A DNA stretch of 64,000 nucleotides from CAYHCE01 sp964355015 (GTDB lineage: Bacteria; Cyanobacteriota; Cyanobacteriia; PCC-6307; Cyanobiaceae): NCBI GenBank assembly GCA_964355015.1, contig CAYHCE010000016.1:12211-76210 (forward strand), in the 5' to 3' direction. Made by a program: the position numbers and the translations under genes. Positions 11,017-19,256 of the stretch are shown piece by piece. Position 1 is the first letter of the stretch; each line of letters starts with the position of its first letter. Under the pieces are notes generated by a model. It made no database searches, was not told the DNA's origin, and saw nothing but the letters and a program-made list of their open reading frames with translations.

Positions 11017-12597
11017 TCAGTTCCTCACAAACACTCCCTGGCCGTAGAGGTTGAGATTGTCGAGGCGCACGCGGCTGGCCCGGCCGTCGGCACCGATGCC
11101 GAACACCACCGCACTGGGTCCATAGGCATTCTCACCGCTGGGCTGGAAGCGGAAGGTGTCGGCACTCACGTGGGTGAGGGGGTAGAGGTCCTGGCGCGGG
11201 CCGAGTTGGAGCACCAGGCCGTCGCCCTGTGAACGCACCGAGATCGGACCGACGTAGGCGTTACGGAATCGGCCTGCATAGGCGGACAGGGGGCGGGCCG
11301 GGCGTGGGCGGGCCGGGGCGGACACGACGGGATAGGGCTGCCTGTCCATCGTGACGAACAACCGGCGCAGGGGCGGCAGGTAGTCCATGCGGACCCGGCC
11401 GAAGCGGGCCAGATCGAGAAAGCTCAGGGCCACGGTTTCCGGCACGCCCATGGGCTGACCATTGGTGAGCACCACGATGCCCAGCGATTCGCCCGGCAGC
11501 ATGTACACGGCCGTGGCGGCGCCGAGATCGAAGCCACCGGAATGGCTGAGTTGCACCGCACCCTGGTCGGTGACGCCCACGTTCCAGCCCAGGCCGTAGA
11601 AGCCGGTGCGGAACACCGACGGATCCGGGGACGGGAGACTGGCGATCACGGGGCGGTGGGTTTCGTCGAGGGCGGCGCGGTCCACCACCTGCCGGCCGTC
11701 GAGGCGTCCGCTCGCCAGCTGCAGCCGCAGCCAGCGTGAGAGGTCGCGCGCCGTGGAGTTCACACCACCGGCCGGCGACTGGGCATCCGGGTCCCGCTGA
11801 TAGCGAGCCACCCATCGGTCGCCGTCGGGGACGTGCAGCAGGGCCCGATTGCCGGCGGCGATCAGGTCGGCGAAGCGGGAACTGGTGCGCGTCATGCCGA
11901 GGGGCCGGTAGAGCCGCTCCGCGGAGAGGTCCGCCCAGCCACGGCCCGTGGCATGGGCAGCGGCCACCGCCCCGGCGGTGAAGCCGAAGTTGGTGTAGGC
12001 GAAGACGGAGCGGAACCGGTTCTCGAGAGGCAGCAGCCCAAGCCGCCGCAGGATCGTGGCGCGATCGAAGCCGATGTCCTCGAGGTGGTCGCCGGCGTGA
12101 TCGGGCAGGCCACTGCGGTGCGCGAGCAGATCCCGCAGCGTCACGTCCCGGGCGATGGCGGGGGGGCCGATCCGGAACTCCGGCAGGGTGCGCGTCACCG
12201 GATCGTCCCAGCCGAGGCGACCATCGCCCACAAGGGCCGCCACCACGGTGCTGGCGATCGGCTTCGACAACGACGCCAGCTGAAAGACGGTGTCGGGATC
12301 CACCACGCCGGGCTTGCCCACTTCACGCAGGCCGTAGCCCCTGAGCATCACGACGCGGTCGTCATGGACGACGGCGATCGCCATGCCGGGCACGCCGGTG
12401 CGGCGGAGGATCGCGCTGGCGAAGGAATCAAGCCGGGGCAGGGCTGCGGCGACCGTTGCCGCGCTGACCAGGCGCGGCGGTGGGGGGGGACCGGCGCCAG
12501 CCTCCTCGCCTCTGACCGGAACCGGCGGCGCCAGGGTCAGAACGATCCCCAGCAGCAGCAGGGCCGTCAGCGGCCGGCTGGTTCCGCGTTCGCCCAT
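11017..12597 (-). CDS. Serine hydrolase, beta-lactamase/penicillin-binding-protein (class C-like) family
   Basis: About 526 residues. With the ATG at 12597, the N-terminus MGERGTSRPLTALLLLGIVL is a clean signal peptide, so the protein is exported. The catalytic pattern of the family is present: SLSK (nucleophile Ser and Lys) in FQLASLSKPIAS, the Tyr-x-Asn motif in FAYTNFGFTAGA, and HSGGF as the third box. Members act as D-alanyl peptidases, esterases or lactamases; the substrate here cannot be read from sequence. A C-terminal beta-rich domain (AGRFRNAYVGPISVRSQGDG) follows the hydrolase domain. The in-frame starts at 12654 and 12645 would spoil the signal peptide. Confidence 0.9.
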   Translation of the reverse strand: MGERGTSRPLTALLLLGIVLTLAPPVPVRGEEAGAGPPPPPRLVSAATVAAALPRLDSFASAILRRTGVPGMAIAVVHDDRVVMLRGYGLREVGKPGVVDPDTVFQLASLSKPIASTVVAALVGDGRLGWDDPVTRTLPEFRIGPPAIARDVTLRDLLAHRSGLPDHAGDHLEDIGFDRATILRRLGLLPLENRFRSVFAYTNFGFTAGAVAAAHATGRGWADLSAERLYRPLGMTRTSSRFADLIAAGNRALLHVPDGDRWVARYQRDPDAQSPAGGVNSTARDLSRWLRLQLASGRLDGRQVVDRAALDETHRPVIASLPSPDPSVFRTGFYGLGWNVGVTDQGAVQLSHSGGFDLGAATAVYMLPGESLGIVVLTNGQPMGVPETVALSFLDLARFGRVRMDYLPPLRRLFVTMDRQPYPVVSAPARPRPARPLSAYAGRFRNAYVGPISVRSQGDGLVLQLGPRQDLYPLTHVSADTFRFQPSGENAYGPSAVVFGIGADGRASRVRLDNLNLYGQGVFVRN

Positions 12598-12716
12598 CCG
12601 ATCCGGCCAGTCAAGACAAGATAGGCAGGACTGGGGGAGGTTCATGGTTTGCACCGCCGAGGAGCAGCCTGGCTGCGGCGGGGCTGCCCCCGGTGCCGGC
12701 AGCAGGAGGGGAAGCC

Positions 12717-13508
12717 TTGAACGATCAGCAGCGATTCTGCCGCGACCTGATGGCGGCCAGCTTCTCCTGCCTGGACCGTGGGGATGGCTGCTGGCGGGAG
12801 GAGGACGGCGCCTGCTGGTTCGAAGCCCCCTTCCCCCGGCCCTTCGCCAACTTCGTGATCAGCGCGGGGGACAGGCCGCAGCGGCGGACGGTGCAGCGGG
12901 TGGCGGACCGGTTCCAGCAGCGGGGAATGCCCTGCTGCTGGTTCGTCTGGTCCGACCAGCAGCCGGAGATCGTCCAGGCCCTGCTGGCGGAGCTGGGCTT
13001 CCGCACCGCCGCGCCCGCCAGCCTGCTGTCGGCCCCTACGGCTCTGCTGCTGGCCGCGACGCCCAACCCCGGCCAGCGGGTCGGCGGGGCCGTGGCGGGA
13101 GCGCGGCTGATCGCCCTCGACCAGAGCTGGCAGCGGGGCTACCTCCACTGCCTCGAGGACTGCTTCGCCATCCCTGCGGGGCTGGGAGCGATGGCGGCCG
13201 AGGCTTACCTGGGCCGGCAGGGCCCCCAGGACCCACGCACCTACGGGGTGGTGCGAGACGACGACGTGCTGGCCGTGGCCACTGTGGTGGTCCGCGAGGG
13301 TCGGTCCTGTCTGAGCTGGGTGGGCACGGCCAGCGCCTGGCGACGGCGCGGCCTGGGTCGGGCCGTGACCGCGGCCGCGGTGGCCACCGGTGCCGCCCTC
13401 GGTGGTCGCACCACCCTGCTGCAGGCCATGGCCGATGCGGTGCCGCTCTACCGCCGCATGGGATTCGGGGTGGATGGAGTGGTGAAGGTGTTCTTCCGCA
13501 ACCCGTGA
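12717..13508 (+). CDS. GNAT-family N-acetyltransferase
   Basis: About 263 residues. The C-terminal half has the acetyl-CoA binding pattern of GNAT enzymes: a strand (VLAVATVVVREGRSCLSWVG), then RRRGLGRAVTAAAV as the pyrophosphate-binding loop and helix, and YRRMGFGVDGVVKVF near the end. The N-terminal half is less conserved. The acceptor is unknown. A TTG start at 12717 is preferred because a strong ribosome-binding sequence (ggaggg, 12705-12710) precedes it at proper distance; the frame also has a GTG at 12693. It is divergent from the serine hydrolase. Confidence 0.8.
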   Translation: MNDQQRFCRDLMAASFSCLDRGDGCWREEDGACWFEAPFPRPFANFVISAGDRPQRRTVQRVADRFQQRGMPCCWFVWSDQQPEIVQALLAELGFRTAAPASLLSAPTALLLAATPNPGQRVGGAVAGARLIALDQSWQRGYLHCLEDCFAIPAGLGAMAAEAYLGRQGPQDPRTYGVVRDDDVLAVATVVVREGRSCLSWVGTASAWRRRGLGRAVTAAAVATGAALGGRTTLLQAMADAVPLYRRMGFGVDGVVKVFFRNP

Positions 13509-13557
13509 GCGGCCAGGCCTGCGTGATGCTGGGTGGGCGGTAGCCCGAAGCGAGAGC

Positions 13558-13773
13558 ATGTCCCAGGAGCAGCTGAGGGCCTTCCTGGCCAGGGTGCAGG
13601 ACGACGACACGCTGCGCCGCCAGGTGCTGGCAGCCTCGACTGCCGATGATGTGGCACGGATCGCCATGGGGCTGGGCTTCGCTGTCTCCGGTGACGAACT
13701 GCTGCGGGCGTCGGGTCAGAAAATCGGCCGGGTACGGATCACCAAGCAGGACATGCCGGGCGAATACAACTGA
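13558..13773 (+). CDS. Nif11-like leader/precursor family peptide
   Basis: A 71-residue protein beginning MSQEQLRAFLARVQDDDTLR, followed by ADDVARIAMGLGFAVSGDEL. This fits the Nif11 domain, a small helical fold used either as the leader of ribosomally made natural products in marine picocyanobacteria or as an orphan small protein. The C-terminus (GQKIGRVRITKQDMPGEYN) has no Gly-Gly cleavage site and no Cys/Ser/Thr-rich core, so it is probably not a lanthipeptide precursor. No modification enzyme gene is nearby. Confidence 0.72.
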   Translation: MSQEQLRAFLARVQDDDTLRRQVLAASTADDVARIAMGLGFAVSGDELLRASGQKIGRVRITKQDMPGEYN

Positions 13774-13894
13774 CCCCTGCGGCATGGGGAAGAGGACAGG
13801 CCGACAGGCGGCGGTGCGATGATGGTGGCGGATCGGCAGTTCACGCTGACGATGCCTTCGGGCAGGGGTTCCGGGTGGTGGTTCACCTGGGATC

Positions 13895-13919
13895 CTTCCG
13901 TCTGATCGACAGACGGAAG
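13895..13919. other. Perfect 10-bp stem, 5-nt loop hairpin
   Basis: The arms cttccgtctg (13895-13904) and cagacggaag (13910-13919) are exact reverse complements around the loop atcga. It lies in the 195-base gap between the Nif11-like and J-domain genes. No run of T follows on either strand, so it is not a standard intrinsic terminator. It could be an operator, an mRNA structure or a small RNA element. Confidence 0.5.
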
Positions 13920-13968
13920 CCCCTGGCATGGTGATGCGGGATGCTGGTGGGTCGCGCCGACGCCGCCG

Positions 13969-14370
13969 ATGAGCCAGAGCCACAAACAGAAGAGCGCGTC
14001 AGTGCTGACGCTGCGGCCGCCGGCGGTGGCGGAGCCCGGGCCGGAACGGGGCGGCGCAACCAGGGGGTTCGGCCGTGGAGCGGCCGGGACTCGCCGCCTG
14101 GGCGGCAAGGGACGCAAGCGCCGGGGAACGGGGCTGGGCGCCAGGGACCGAGGTCCCCTGGGCAAGAGTCCGGATCTGGAGGCGATGGTGGCGCGGCAGC
14201 GGCTGGGGCTGAATCTGGTCGGTCGGCTCAGCCTGGCGGCGGTGTCACGGGCCTGGAAGCTGGCGGCGGCAGAACACCATCCCGACCGGGGCGGCCAGCA
14301 CGGCACGATGCAGGCGATCAACGGAGCCCGCGACGTGCTGCTGGGACGTGGCGAAACCGCTACAGCCTGA
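13969..14370 (+). CDS. J-domain (DnaJ-like) protein with disordered N-terminus
   Basis: A 133-residue protein whose last 50 residues hold a J-domain: helix ending in VSRAWKLAAAEHHPDRGGQH with the invariant HPD, then MQAINGARDVLLG. The first 80 residues are low-complexity Gly/Arg/Pro and likely disordered and nucleic-acid or protein binding. J-domains stimulate Hsp70 ATPase; having it at the C-terminus rather than the N-terminus is typical of specialised co-chaperones. Its last 11 bases overlap the end of the convergent DOMON-like gene. Confidence 0.75.
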   Translation: MSQSHKQKSASVLTLRPPAVAEPGPERGGATRGFGRGAAGTRRLGGKGRKRRGTGLGARDRGPLGKSPDLEAMVARQRLGLNLVGRLSLAAVSRAWKLAAAEHHPDRGGQHGTMQAINGARDVLLGRGETATA

Positions 14371-14902
14371 GCCGGAATCCATCGCGGCGGTGGAAGTCGG
14401 GCCCCGGGCCCGGATGGGCCAGGGCCCAGTGGCTGAGGCTGCCGTCCTGCAGCTGGATCACGGCCGTGACGGCCAGTTCCAGGGCAGGGGCTATGGCAAG
14501 ACCCTGCGGCAGCCCACAGGCGAGCTCGAGCGCAAGTTCATCGGCGTGGCGCTGGACGCGGAAGGGCAGCACCGCCAGGGTGGGCTCCGGCTCCAGGCCG
14601 TCGCGATAGCCGGCCAGGCGATAGAGGTTCCAGTGACCGGCGGGCGAGAGGTTGAACTCCCAGTAAGGCGCTGCCCCTGCCGCCGCGACGAAGCATTCGA
14701 AGCAGGTGGACTGCCAGAGATCGTCCAGTCGCATGGGAGACGCGGCAGGCGCCGGGATCGCCACGGTGTGCAGGGGGCCCTGCAGCCGATAGCGGATGGC
14801 CAGCCTGTCCCCGCAGCGGGCGATGCCACCGCTGAGGCTGAGCGTGGTCAGCCGGGGATCCGCCTCGAACGGGGTGAGCACGAAGGGCAGCTCGCCGGTC
14901 AT
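14360..14902 (-). CDS. DOMON-like (CBM9-type) domain protein
   Basis: A 180-residue beta-sandwich type protein with the pattern RLDDLWQSTCFECFVAAAG, then PYWEFNLSPAGHWNLYRLA and GYRDGL. This is characteristic of the DOMON-like/type 9 carbohydrate-binding family found in cyanobacteria. Such domains bind sugars or haem; the ligand is unknown here. There is no signal peptide, so it is probably cytoplasmic. The ATG overlaps the stop of the upstream phosphotransferase gene by four bases (14899-14902), indicating translational coupling and a likely shared role in sugar metabolism. Confidence 0.8.
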   Translation of the reverse strand: MTGELPFVLTPFEADPRLTTLSLSGGIARCGDRLAIRYRLQGPLHTVAIPAPAASPMRLDDLWQSTCFECFVAAAGAAPYWEFNLSPAGHWNLYRLAGYRDGLEPEPTLAVLPFRVQRHADELALELACGLPQGLAIAPALELAVTAVIQLQDGSLSHWALAHPGPGPDFHRRDGFRLRL

Positions 14903-16041
14903 GGCGCTCCCTGCATTCTCTCGATGATGCTGCGGATCGTGGATTCCTGGGCCTCGATACTCTCGGTCAGCCTGAACTGAACCAGGGCCCGATCCAGATT
15001 GTGGGCCGGGTAGCGGGTCTTGAAGTAGGGGCTGCCGGCCAGGTGGTCGGTGAAGAAGCGCAGGCCCAGTTCGAAGGCGATCAGCCGGATCGCTACGTAG
15101 ATGTGGTGGTAGTCGGCGTCAGTGAGGAAGGCACGGGCCACGGAGCCGTAGCCCCGCAGAATCGCCTCGCAGCAATCCGTGTCGAAGCGGACCGCCTGCC
15201 AGTCAGGGGTGTCCTCGCCGAGGGGATTGCAGCCCGAGCGCAGGCAGTCGCCGATGTCGTACTGCACGAGTCCGGGCTTGACCGTATCCAGATCCACCAG
15301 GCCGATGGCCTGGTTCGTGTGGACATCCATCATCACGTTGTTGATCTTCGGATCACCGTGAATCGGTCTCAGCTGCAATCTGCCGGCGGCCCTGGCATCC
15401 TCCAGCACGGAGGCCAGGCCACAGCGGGCCTGCACGAACTCCCGGCAGTAGGCAACGGTGTCGCCGGCAGGGAGCGGATGGGTGTCGAGCACACGCCGGT
15501 AGTGCGCGAGGTACCCGGGGGTGACATGGAATCCAGCCAGGGTATCGGCCAGCTCCGATACGGGCAGATCGCTGATCAGGGTGTGGAACATCCCCAGTCC
15601 GTAGCCCACTTCACGGGCCTGGGCGAGGTTAGTGATGGTGTCGAAGGACCGGGACGCCTCGATGAAGCTGATCACGCGCCAGAAGGCGCCATCGATCTCG
15701 ACCCAGTGGTTCGGTGAGTCCCGTGCCGGATAGGGGCGCGGCACCTCCCAGCGGCGCGAGGCCAGGGCCGGACAACCCTGCCGCAAGCGACGTTCCACGT
15801 GCTCGCTGAATACGAGCAGATTGCCCATCACCAGCTCAGGGTGGCGGAACACCTGCGTGTTCAGCCGCTGCAGCACCACGGAGCCCTCCGCGCCGGCTCC
15901 GAGCCTGACCCGGTAGGTGTCGTTGACGTTGCCGTTGCCCAGGGCCTCGACCGTGGCGACAGGGCCCGGCAGCCGGAAGCGCTCGGCGACGGGAACGAGG
16001 GACTCCCGGAACCGAGCGGTGCTGTCGGGCGCCTTCTTCAT
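14899..16041 (-). CDS. Phosphotransferase (APH fold), similar to N-acetylhexosamine 1-kinase
   Basis: A 380-residue kinase of the aminoglycoside phosphotransferase fold. It shows the N-lobe LGNGNVNDTYRV, the catalytic loop PIHGDPKINNVMMD and the metal-binding LVDLDTVKPGLVQYDIGDCL. The DLDTVKPG segment recalls NahK-type N-acetylhexosamine 1-kinases, which phosphorylate sugars at C1, but substrate assignment is inference. Paired with the overlapping DOMON-like gene it suggests a small sugar-handling operon; the 88-residue gene just downstream of the window order (16047) may be the first gene of that operon. Confidence 0.88.
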   Translation of the reverse strand: MKKAPDSTARFRESLVPVAERFRLPGPVATVEALGNGNVNDTYRVRLGAGAEGSVVLQRLNTQVFRHPELVMGNLLVFSEHVERRLRQGCPALASRRWEVPRPYPARDSPNHWVEIDGAFWRVISFIEASRSFDTITNLAQAREVGYGLGMFHTLISDLPVSELADTLAGFHVTPGYLAHYRRVLDTHPLPAGDTVAYCREFVQARCGLASVLEDARAAGRLQLRPIHGDPKINNVMMDVHTNQAIGLVDLDTVKPGLVQYDIGDCLRSGCNPLGEDTPDWQAVRFDTDCCEAILRGYGSVARAFLTDADYHHIYVAIRLIAFELGLRFFTDHLAGSPYFKTRYPAHNLDRALVQFRLTESIEAQESTIRSIIERMQGAP

Positions 16042-16046
16042 CCGGC

Positions 16047-16313
16047 TCAGTCCCAGTCGAAGGTGAGCATGCGGCCGCCGGGAAGACGCTGGCGCGCCTC
16101 CTCCGTGATCAGCCGCATCACCTCCAGGCTGGCAGCAGGATGGCTGCGGATCCCCTCCACGATGCGGCGGACGTCATCGGCCGTGAGTCCGACGCTGACC
16201 ACGCGCTCGTGCAGACGCTGACGGAACTGCTCCAGCAGGGCCTGTTCCTCGGTGGAGAGGGGTTTGGCGCCTGGGTGGTTGATCTCCACGGCACGGATGA
16301 GCGACACGGACAT
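16047..16313 (-). CDS. Conserved hypothetical protein (88 aa)
   Basis: A soluble 88-residue protein starting MSVSLIRAVEINHPGAKPLS. It is mainly helical (EEQALLEQFRQRLHERVVSV, then VRRIVEGIRSHPAASLEVM) and ends in acidic DWD. I recognise no domain. Only five bases separate its stop from the phosphotransferase ATG, so it is probably the first gene of that three-gene operon. Confidence 0.7.
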   Translation of the reverse strand: MSVSLIRAVEINHPGAKPLSTEEQALLEQFRQRLHERVVSVGLTADDVRRIVEGIRSHPAASLEVMRLITEEARQRLPGGRMLTFDWD

Positions 16314-16363
16314 CCCCAGGATGGGTCACCCCATCGAGGCAGGCCAGCCGGGGCGGGAGGGGG

Positions 16364-17347
16364 TCAGCTCACGCTCACCTTCACGACCTGGCCCCCGAGG
16401 CGCTGGACACGCTGAAGCGCCTCGTTCATGCGGGTGTAGGGAACCCGCAACACGACGCTGCCGCTGCGCACCACGGCGTTGTGCGCCAGACCCGTGACGG
16501 CGAGGGTGACGATGCGGCCACTGCCGGCTGCGGTGCTGCGGCTGCCGGCGGACACCAGCAGGCCCTCGAGGCGATGGGCCTGGGCGGGACCGGCGTCGGG
16601 TCGACCATGGCGCACCTCGACACTGCCATCGGGCAGCTCCGCAGCGCTGCTGGTGGCGGCACGGAAGAACGACTCACCGATGACGACGCGGGGACGGGTG
16701 AGCGGGACGGCCACGGCCCGGTCCTGGTGAAGGGCTCCGCCCAGCTTGAAGCGGGTGCCGGCGGGATCCCCCTTCACCGAGGCCGCCGCGCCGCAGGCCA
16801 GCTGCATCAGCCAGGAGAACTGCTGACCCTGATGGCCGCGGGAATAATCCCAGCCATGAAGATAGGGAACCACATCGATGCCGAAGCGCTCCTGATACTC
16901 GGGGCTGTCGAGATAGGAATCAATCTCGGCGTCGTATCCCTGATCCTGGAGGATCGTGAAGTGGTGCAGCATCTCCGCTTTGTTGTGGGGAGCCCGTCCG
17001 AGCAGGTGCTTGTGGTTCAGCTCGATGAAACGATAAGGATTGCAGTTCTCGAAGAAGCGGGAGCGGTACAGGCCGCTCTTCGCCAGGGTGCGCACGAAGT
17101 CCCGCACGCTGAGGTCGCCGCCGCGAAAGAGCGACTCCGCGCCTGCAAGGCGCTCGTTCTCCATCACGTACTGCTGCCCCAGCACCTGCTGGTACACCGA
17201 GCGGATGGTCGCCTCGCGGTCCTGCGGCGAGGCTTTCGACCAGTTCTCCTTGTTGCGGTCAGCGGCGAAGCGCTCGATGCCCAGGGAAGGTGCTTGAACG
17301 AGGGTAATGGCGGGAGAGGCGACAGCGGTCAGGAAGCCACGCCACAC
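16364..17347 (-). CDS. Phycobilisome rod linker polypeptide (CpcC-like)
   Basis: About 327 residues. The N-terminal PBS linker domain shows the diagnostic order SVYQQVLGQQYVMENERLAG, AESLFRGGDLSVRDFVRTLA, FIELNHKHLLGRAPHNKAEM and SPEYQERFG. The last 50 residues are a CpcD domain (VVLRVPYTRMNEALQRVQRL ending in KVSVS), which caps the rod. Such linkers join phycocyanin or phycoerythrin hexamers in rods of the light-harvesting antenna. No phycobiliprotein genes lie nearby. The start is uncertain: GTG 17347 is the first possible codon in frame, and no good ATG exists before the linker domain. Confidence 0.92.
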   Translation of the reverse strand: MWRGFLTAVASPAITLVQAPSLGIERFAADRNKENWSKASPQDREATIRSVYQQVLGQQYVMENERLAGAESLFRGGDLSVRDFVRTLAKSGLYRSRFFENCNPYRFIELNHKHLLGRAPHNKAEMLHHFTILQDQGYDAEIDSYLDSPEYQERFGIDVVPYLHGWDYSRGHQGQQFSWLMQLACGAAASVKGDPAGTRFKLGGALHQDRAVAVPLTRPRVVIGESFFRAATSSAAELPDGSVEVRHGRPDAGPAQAHRLEGLLVSAGSRSTAAGSGRIVTLAVTGLAHNAVVRSGSVVLRVPYTRMNEALQRVQRLGGQVVKVSVS

Positions 17348-17518
17348 GAGTCAAGGACAGACGGCGTCGGGAGGGACGTCGAAGCCGTCGAGATGACGTA
17401 CTCGGGGCAGTAACTTCGCGGCACTATTCTTGCGGCGAAGAATGAAATGATCGCCGGATCGTTACAGCGCTCAAGAACACATTTCTTCATAAATGGAAAT
17501 CGATCCGGCCCTGTACGC

Positions 17519-18538
17519 TCAGCCCCCCGCCGCGCTCGCCGGAGGGGCACTGGCCGGAGGAGCGCTGGCCGGAACCTGGCGCAGATAGGCGGCCACCGGG
17601 ATGGGTCGGCTCTGGTCGTAGCCGACCGGCAACCAGAGGTCGCCGGCTGCGGTGGCGACGTGGATCTCCCAGTTGTACAGGCCTGTGTAGGCCGCAGGAT
17701 CTGCTTCGAGCAGGGCGGCATAGGCGAGAACGGCCCGCACGTAGTGGTGGCTGTTGTTGTAGCCCCAGAGGGCTCGGCGGATGTCCTTCAGACCGCCGCG
17801 CCGTACCAGGTACCGGGCAGCCGCCTGGATCGCGTCGTGGGGATCGCGGATGTCCCCCTTGCCGATGCCGGGCTCGGCCCAGGTACTGGGCAGGAACTGC
17901 ATCGGCCCGTGGGCATCGGCCACGGAGACGCCATCGATGCGCCCCATTCCGGTTTCGACCAGGTTGACGGCGGCCAGCACCTGCCAGCCGATGCCCGTGG
18001 CCGCCTCCGCTTCGCGGTAATAGCGCAGCAGATCGGCGGCAGGTTCCGGCGGAATGATCCGCCAGGCCGGCAGCAGCGCCGAACGCCTGCCAGGGTGCAT
18101 GGCCACGAATTCCCGACGGGCCGTGAGATGCAGGTCGAAGGCGGGACGCCAGCGCTCCGGGAGGTCGCGGCGCACCCGTTCAGCGAGGGCCGGCTGGCGG
18201 GAGAGCACCCTGTAGATCACCTGCTGCTGATGGCCGAGTTCGGGGAGATCGTCCGCGGCGGTGTCCGGAACGCGCAGGGCCTGCTCCAGGGCGGCGAGCA
18301 GGGCCGCCAGCTCGCCAGGCTCTGAGGGCAGCAACGGATAGTGGCGCCCATCGCCGGCGCGGGGCAGGGCGGGATCGGTGGGCAGGCGAAGGTCGGGCGA
18401 TGCGGCGGCCTTGGCCTCGACCTTGGCCTCGGCCCGGGCCGCCCCCGGCGGCTGCGGGCGCAGGGCCAGCAGCGGACCGAGCAGCAGCGAGGCGCAGCCG
18501 AGACCGACCAGGAGCTGACGAGCGGGACGCTGGAGCAT
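17519..18538 (-). CDS. Lytic murein transglycosylase-like protein (SLT fold)
   Basis: About 339 residues with an N-terminal signal/anchor (LLVGLGCASLLLGPLLA). The lysozyme-like domain is recognised by GIGWQVLAAVNLVETGMGRI, where the Glu is the likely catalytic acid, then HGPMQFLPSTWAEPGIGKGD, AIQAAARYLVRRGG and a YNNSHHYVRAVLAYA motif. Such enzymes cleave peptidoglycan glycan strands and release anhydromuropeptides in the periplasm. The tail has a short Ala-Pro-Pro-Ser repeat. ATG 18538 is preferred to the GTG two codons upstream. No flanking partner indicates a special system. Confidence 0.87.
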   Translation of the reverse strand: MLQRPARQLLVGLGCASLLLGPLLALRPQPPGAARAEAKVEAKAAASPDLRLPTDPALPRAGDGRHYPLLPSEPGELAALLAALEQALRVPDTAADDLPELGHQQQVIYRVLSRQPALAERVRRDLPERWRPAFDLHLTARREFVAMHPGRRSALLPAWRIIPPEPAADLLRYYREAEAATGIGWQVLAAVNLVETGMGRIDGVSVADAHGPMQFLPSTWAEPGIGKGDIRDPHDAIQAAARYLVRRGGLKDIRRALWGYNNSHHYVRAVLAYAALLEADPAAYTGLYNWEIHVATAAGDLWLPVGYDQSRPIPVAAYLRQVPASAPPASAPPASAAGG

Positions 18539-18652
18539 CGGCACTTCCCGGTGGGCGCAGCTGGAGCGACCCTATCGAGCCCGCTGCCGACCGGCCCTGC
18601 ACGGACGAAAAGGTCTGCCCCCGTAGGCTGAAGTCAACTCCAGGATGCCGCC

Positions 18653-19237
18653 ATGCACCACCTCCGTGCCCTCAGCGGAACAATCCTGGGCCTGGGCCTG
18701 AGCCTGCTGCCCGCCCCGGCCCGGGCCGCCGAGCAGGTGGTGTTCGTGAGCGGCGCCTTCCGCCGCTCGATTCCCGTGGCCGACCTCGAGCATCTGGCCA
18801 GGACCGGTGAGGCCAGAGGCCTGCTGGGGGATCTGATCCGGCTGAGCAGGCAGAAACCGCAGGCCGTGGCCGATCTGCTCAACCGGGAGGTCAGCCTGCC
18901 GCTGGTGCTGACCAGCCGCCTGCTCGGTACCCGGATCGGGGAATCGGCCCTGCAGCGTCTGGCTCGCATCCTCTATCCCCTCAACGCCCCTTCGATGGGG
19001 GTACCGGCGATCCGTGGCGCCACGATCCTCGGACTGAACGCCGGCAACGGCCGGCTCTCGCCGGTGGGGTTCCTCAGGGCCTATCCCAATGATGATCTGG
19101 CCGTGAATCTGCCGGCCCTGCGGTCGGCCCTGGACCGGGTGAACGCCATGGCCGGCGTGGTGCGCACCTTCCTGGAAACCGACCTGGGCTCCAATCTCGG
19201 CCGCGAGGAAGGCGGCACCCCTCCGGGTTCCCCCTGA
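18653..19237 (+). CDS. Secreted DUF1400-type protein
   Basis: A 194-residue protein with signal peptide (GTILGLGLSLLPAPARA-AE). The mature N-terminus EQVVFVSGAFRRSIPVADLE, followed by ARTGEARGLLGDLIRL and SLPLVLTSRLLGTRIGESAL, matches the DUF1400 domain. In cyanobacteria this domain often precedes an alpha/beta hydrolase domain, which is absent here. The function is unknown. It is divergent from the lytic transglycosylase and convergent with the ABC permease. Confidence 0.8.
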   Translation: MHHLRALSGTILGLGLSLLPAPARAAEQVVFVSGAFRRSIPVADLEHLARTGEARGLLGDLIRLSRQKPQAVADLLNREVSLPLVLTSRLLGTRIGESALQRLARILYPLNAPSMGVPAIRGATILGLNAGNGRLSPVGFLRAYPNDDLAVNLPALRSALDRVNAMAGVVRTFLETDLGSNLGREEGGTPPGSP

Positions 19238-19256
19238 GTCCCTCGGCCACGGCAGC

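Noticed and set aside
13895..13919. Intrinsic terminator
   Set aside because: The stem is perfect but no T-run follows on either strand, so it is listed only as a hairpin.
17453..17509. 9-bp inverted repeat gccggatcg/cgatccggc before the rod linker
   Set aside because: The 39-base loop and short arms are within what chance can give in GC-rich DNA.
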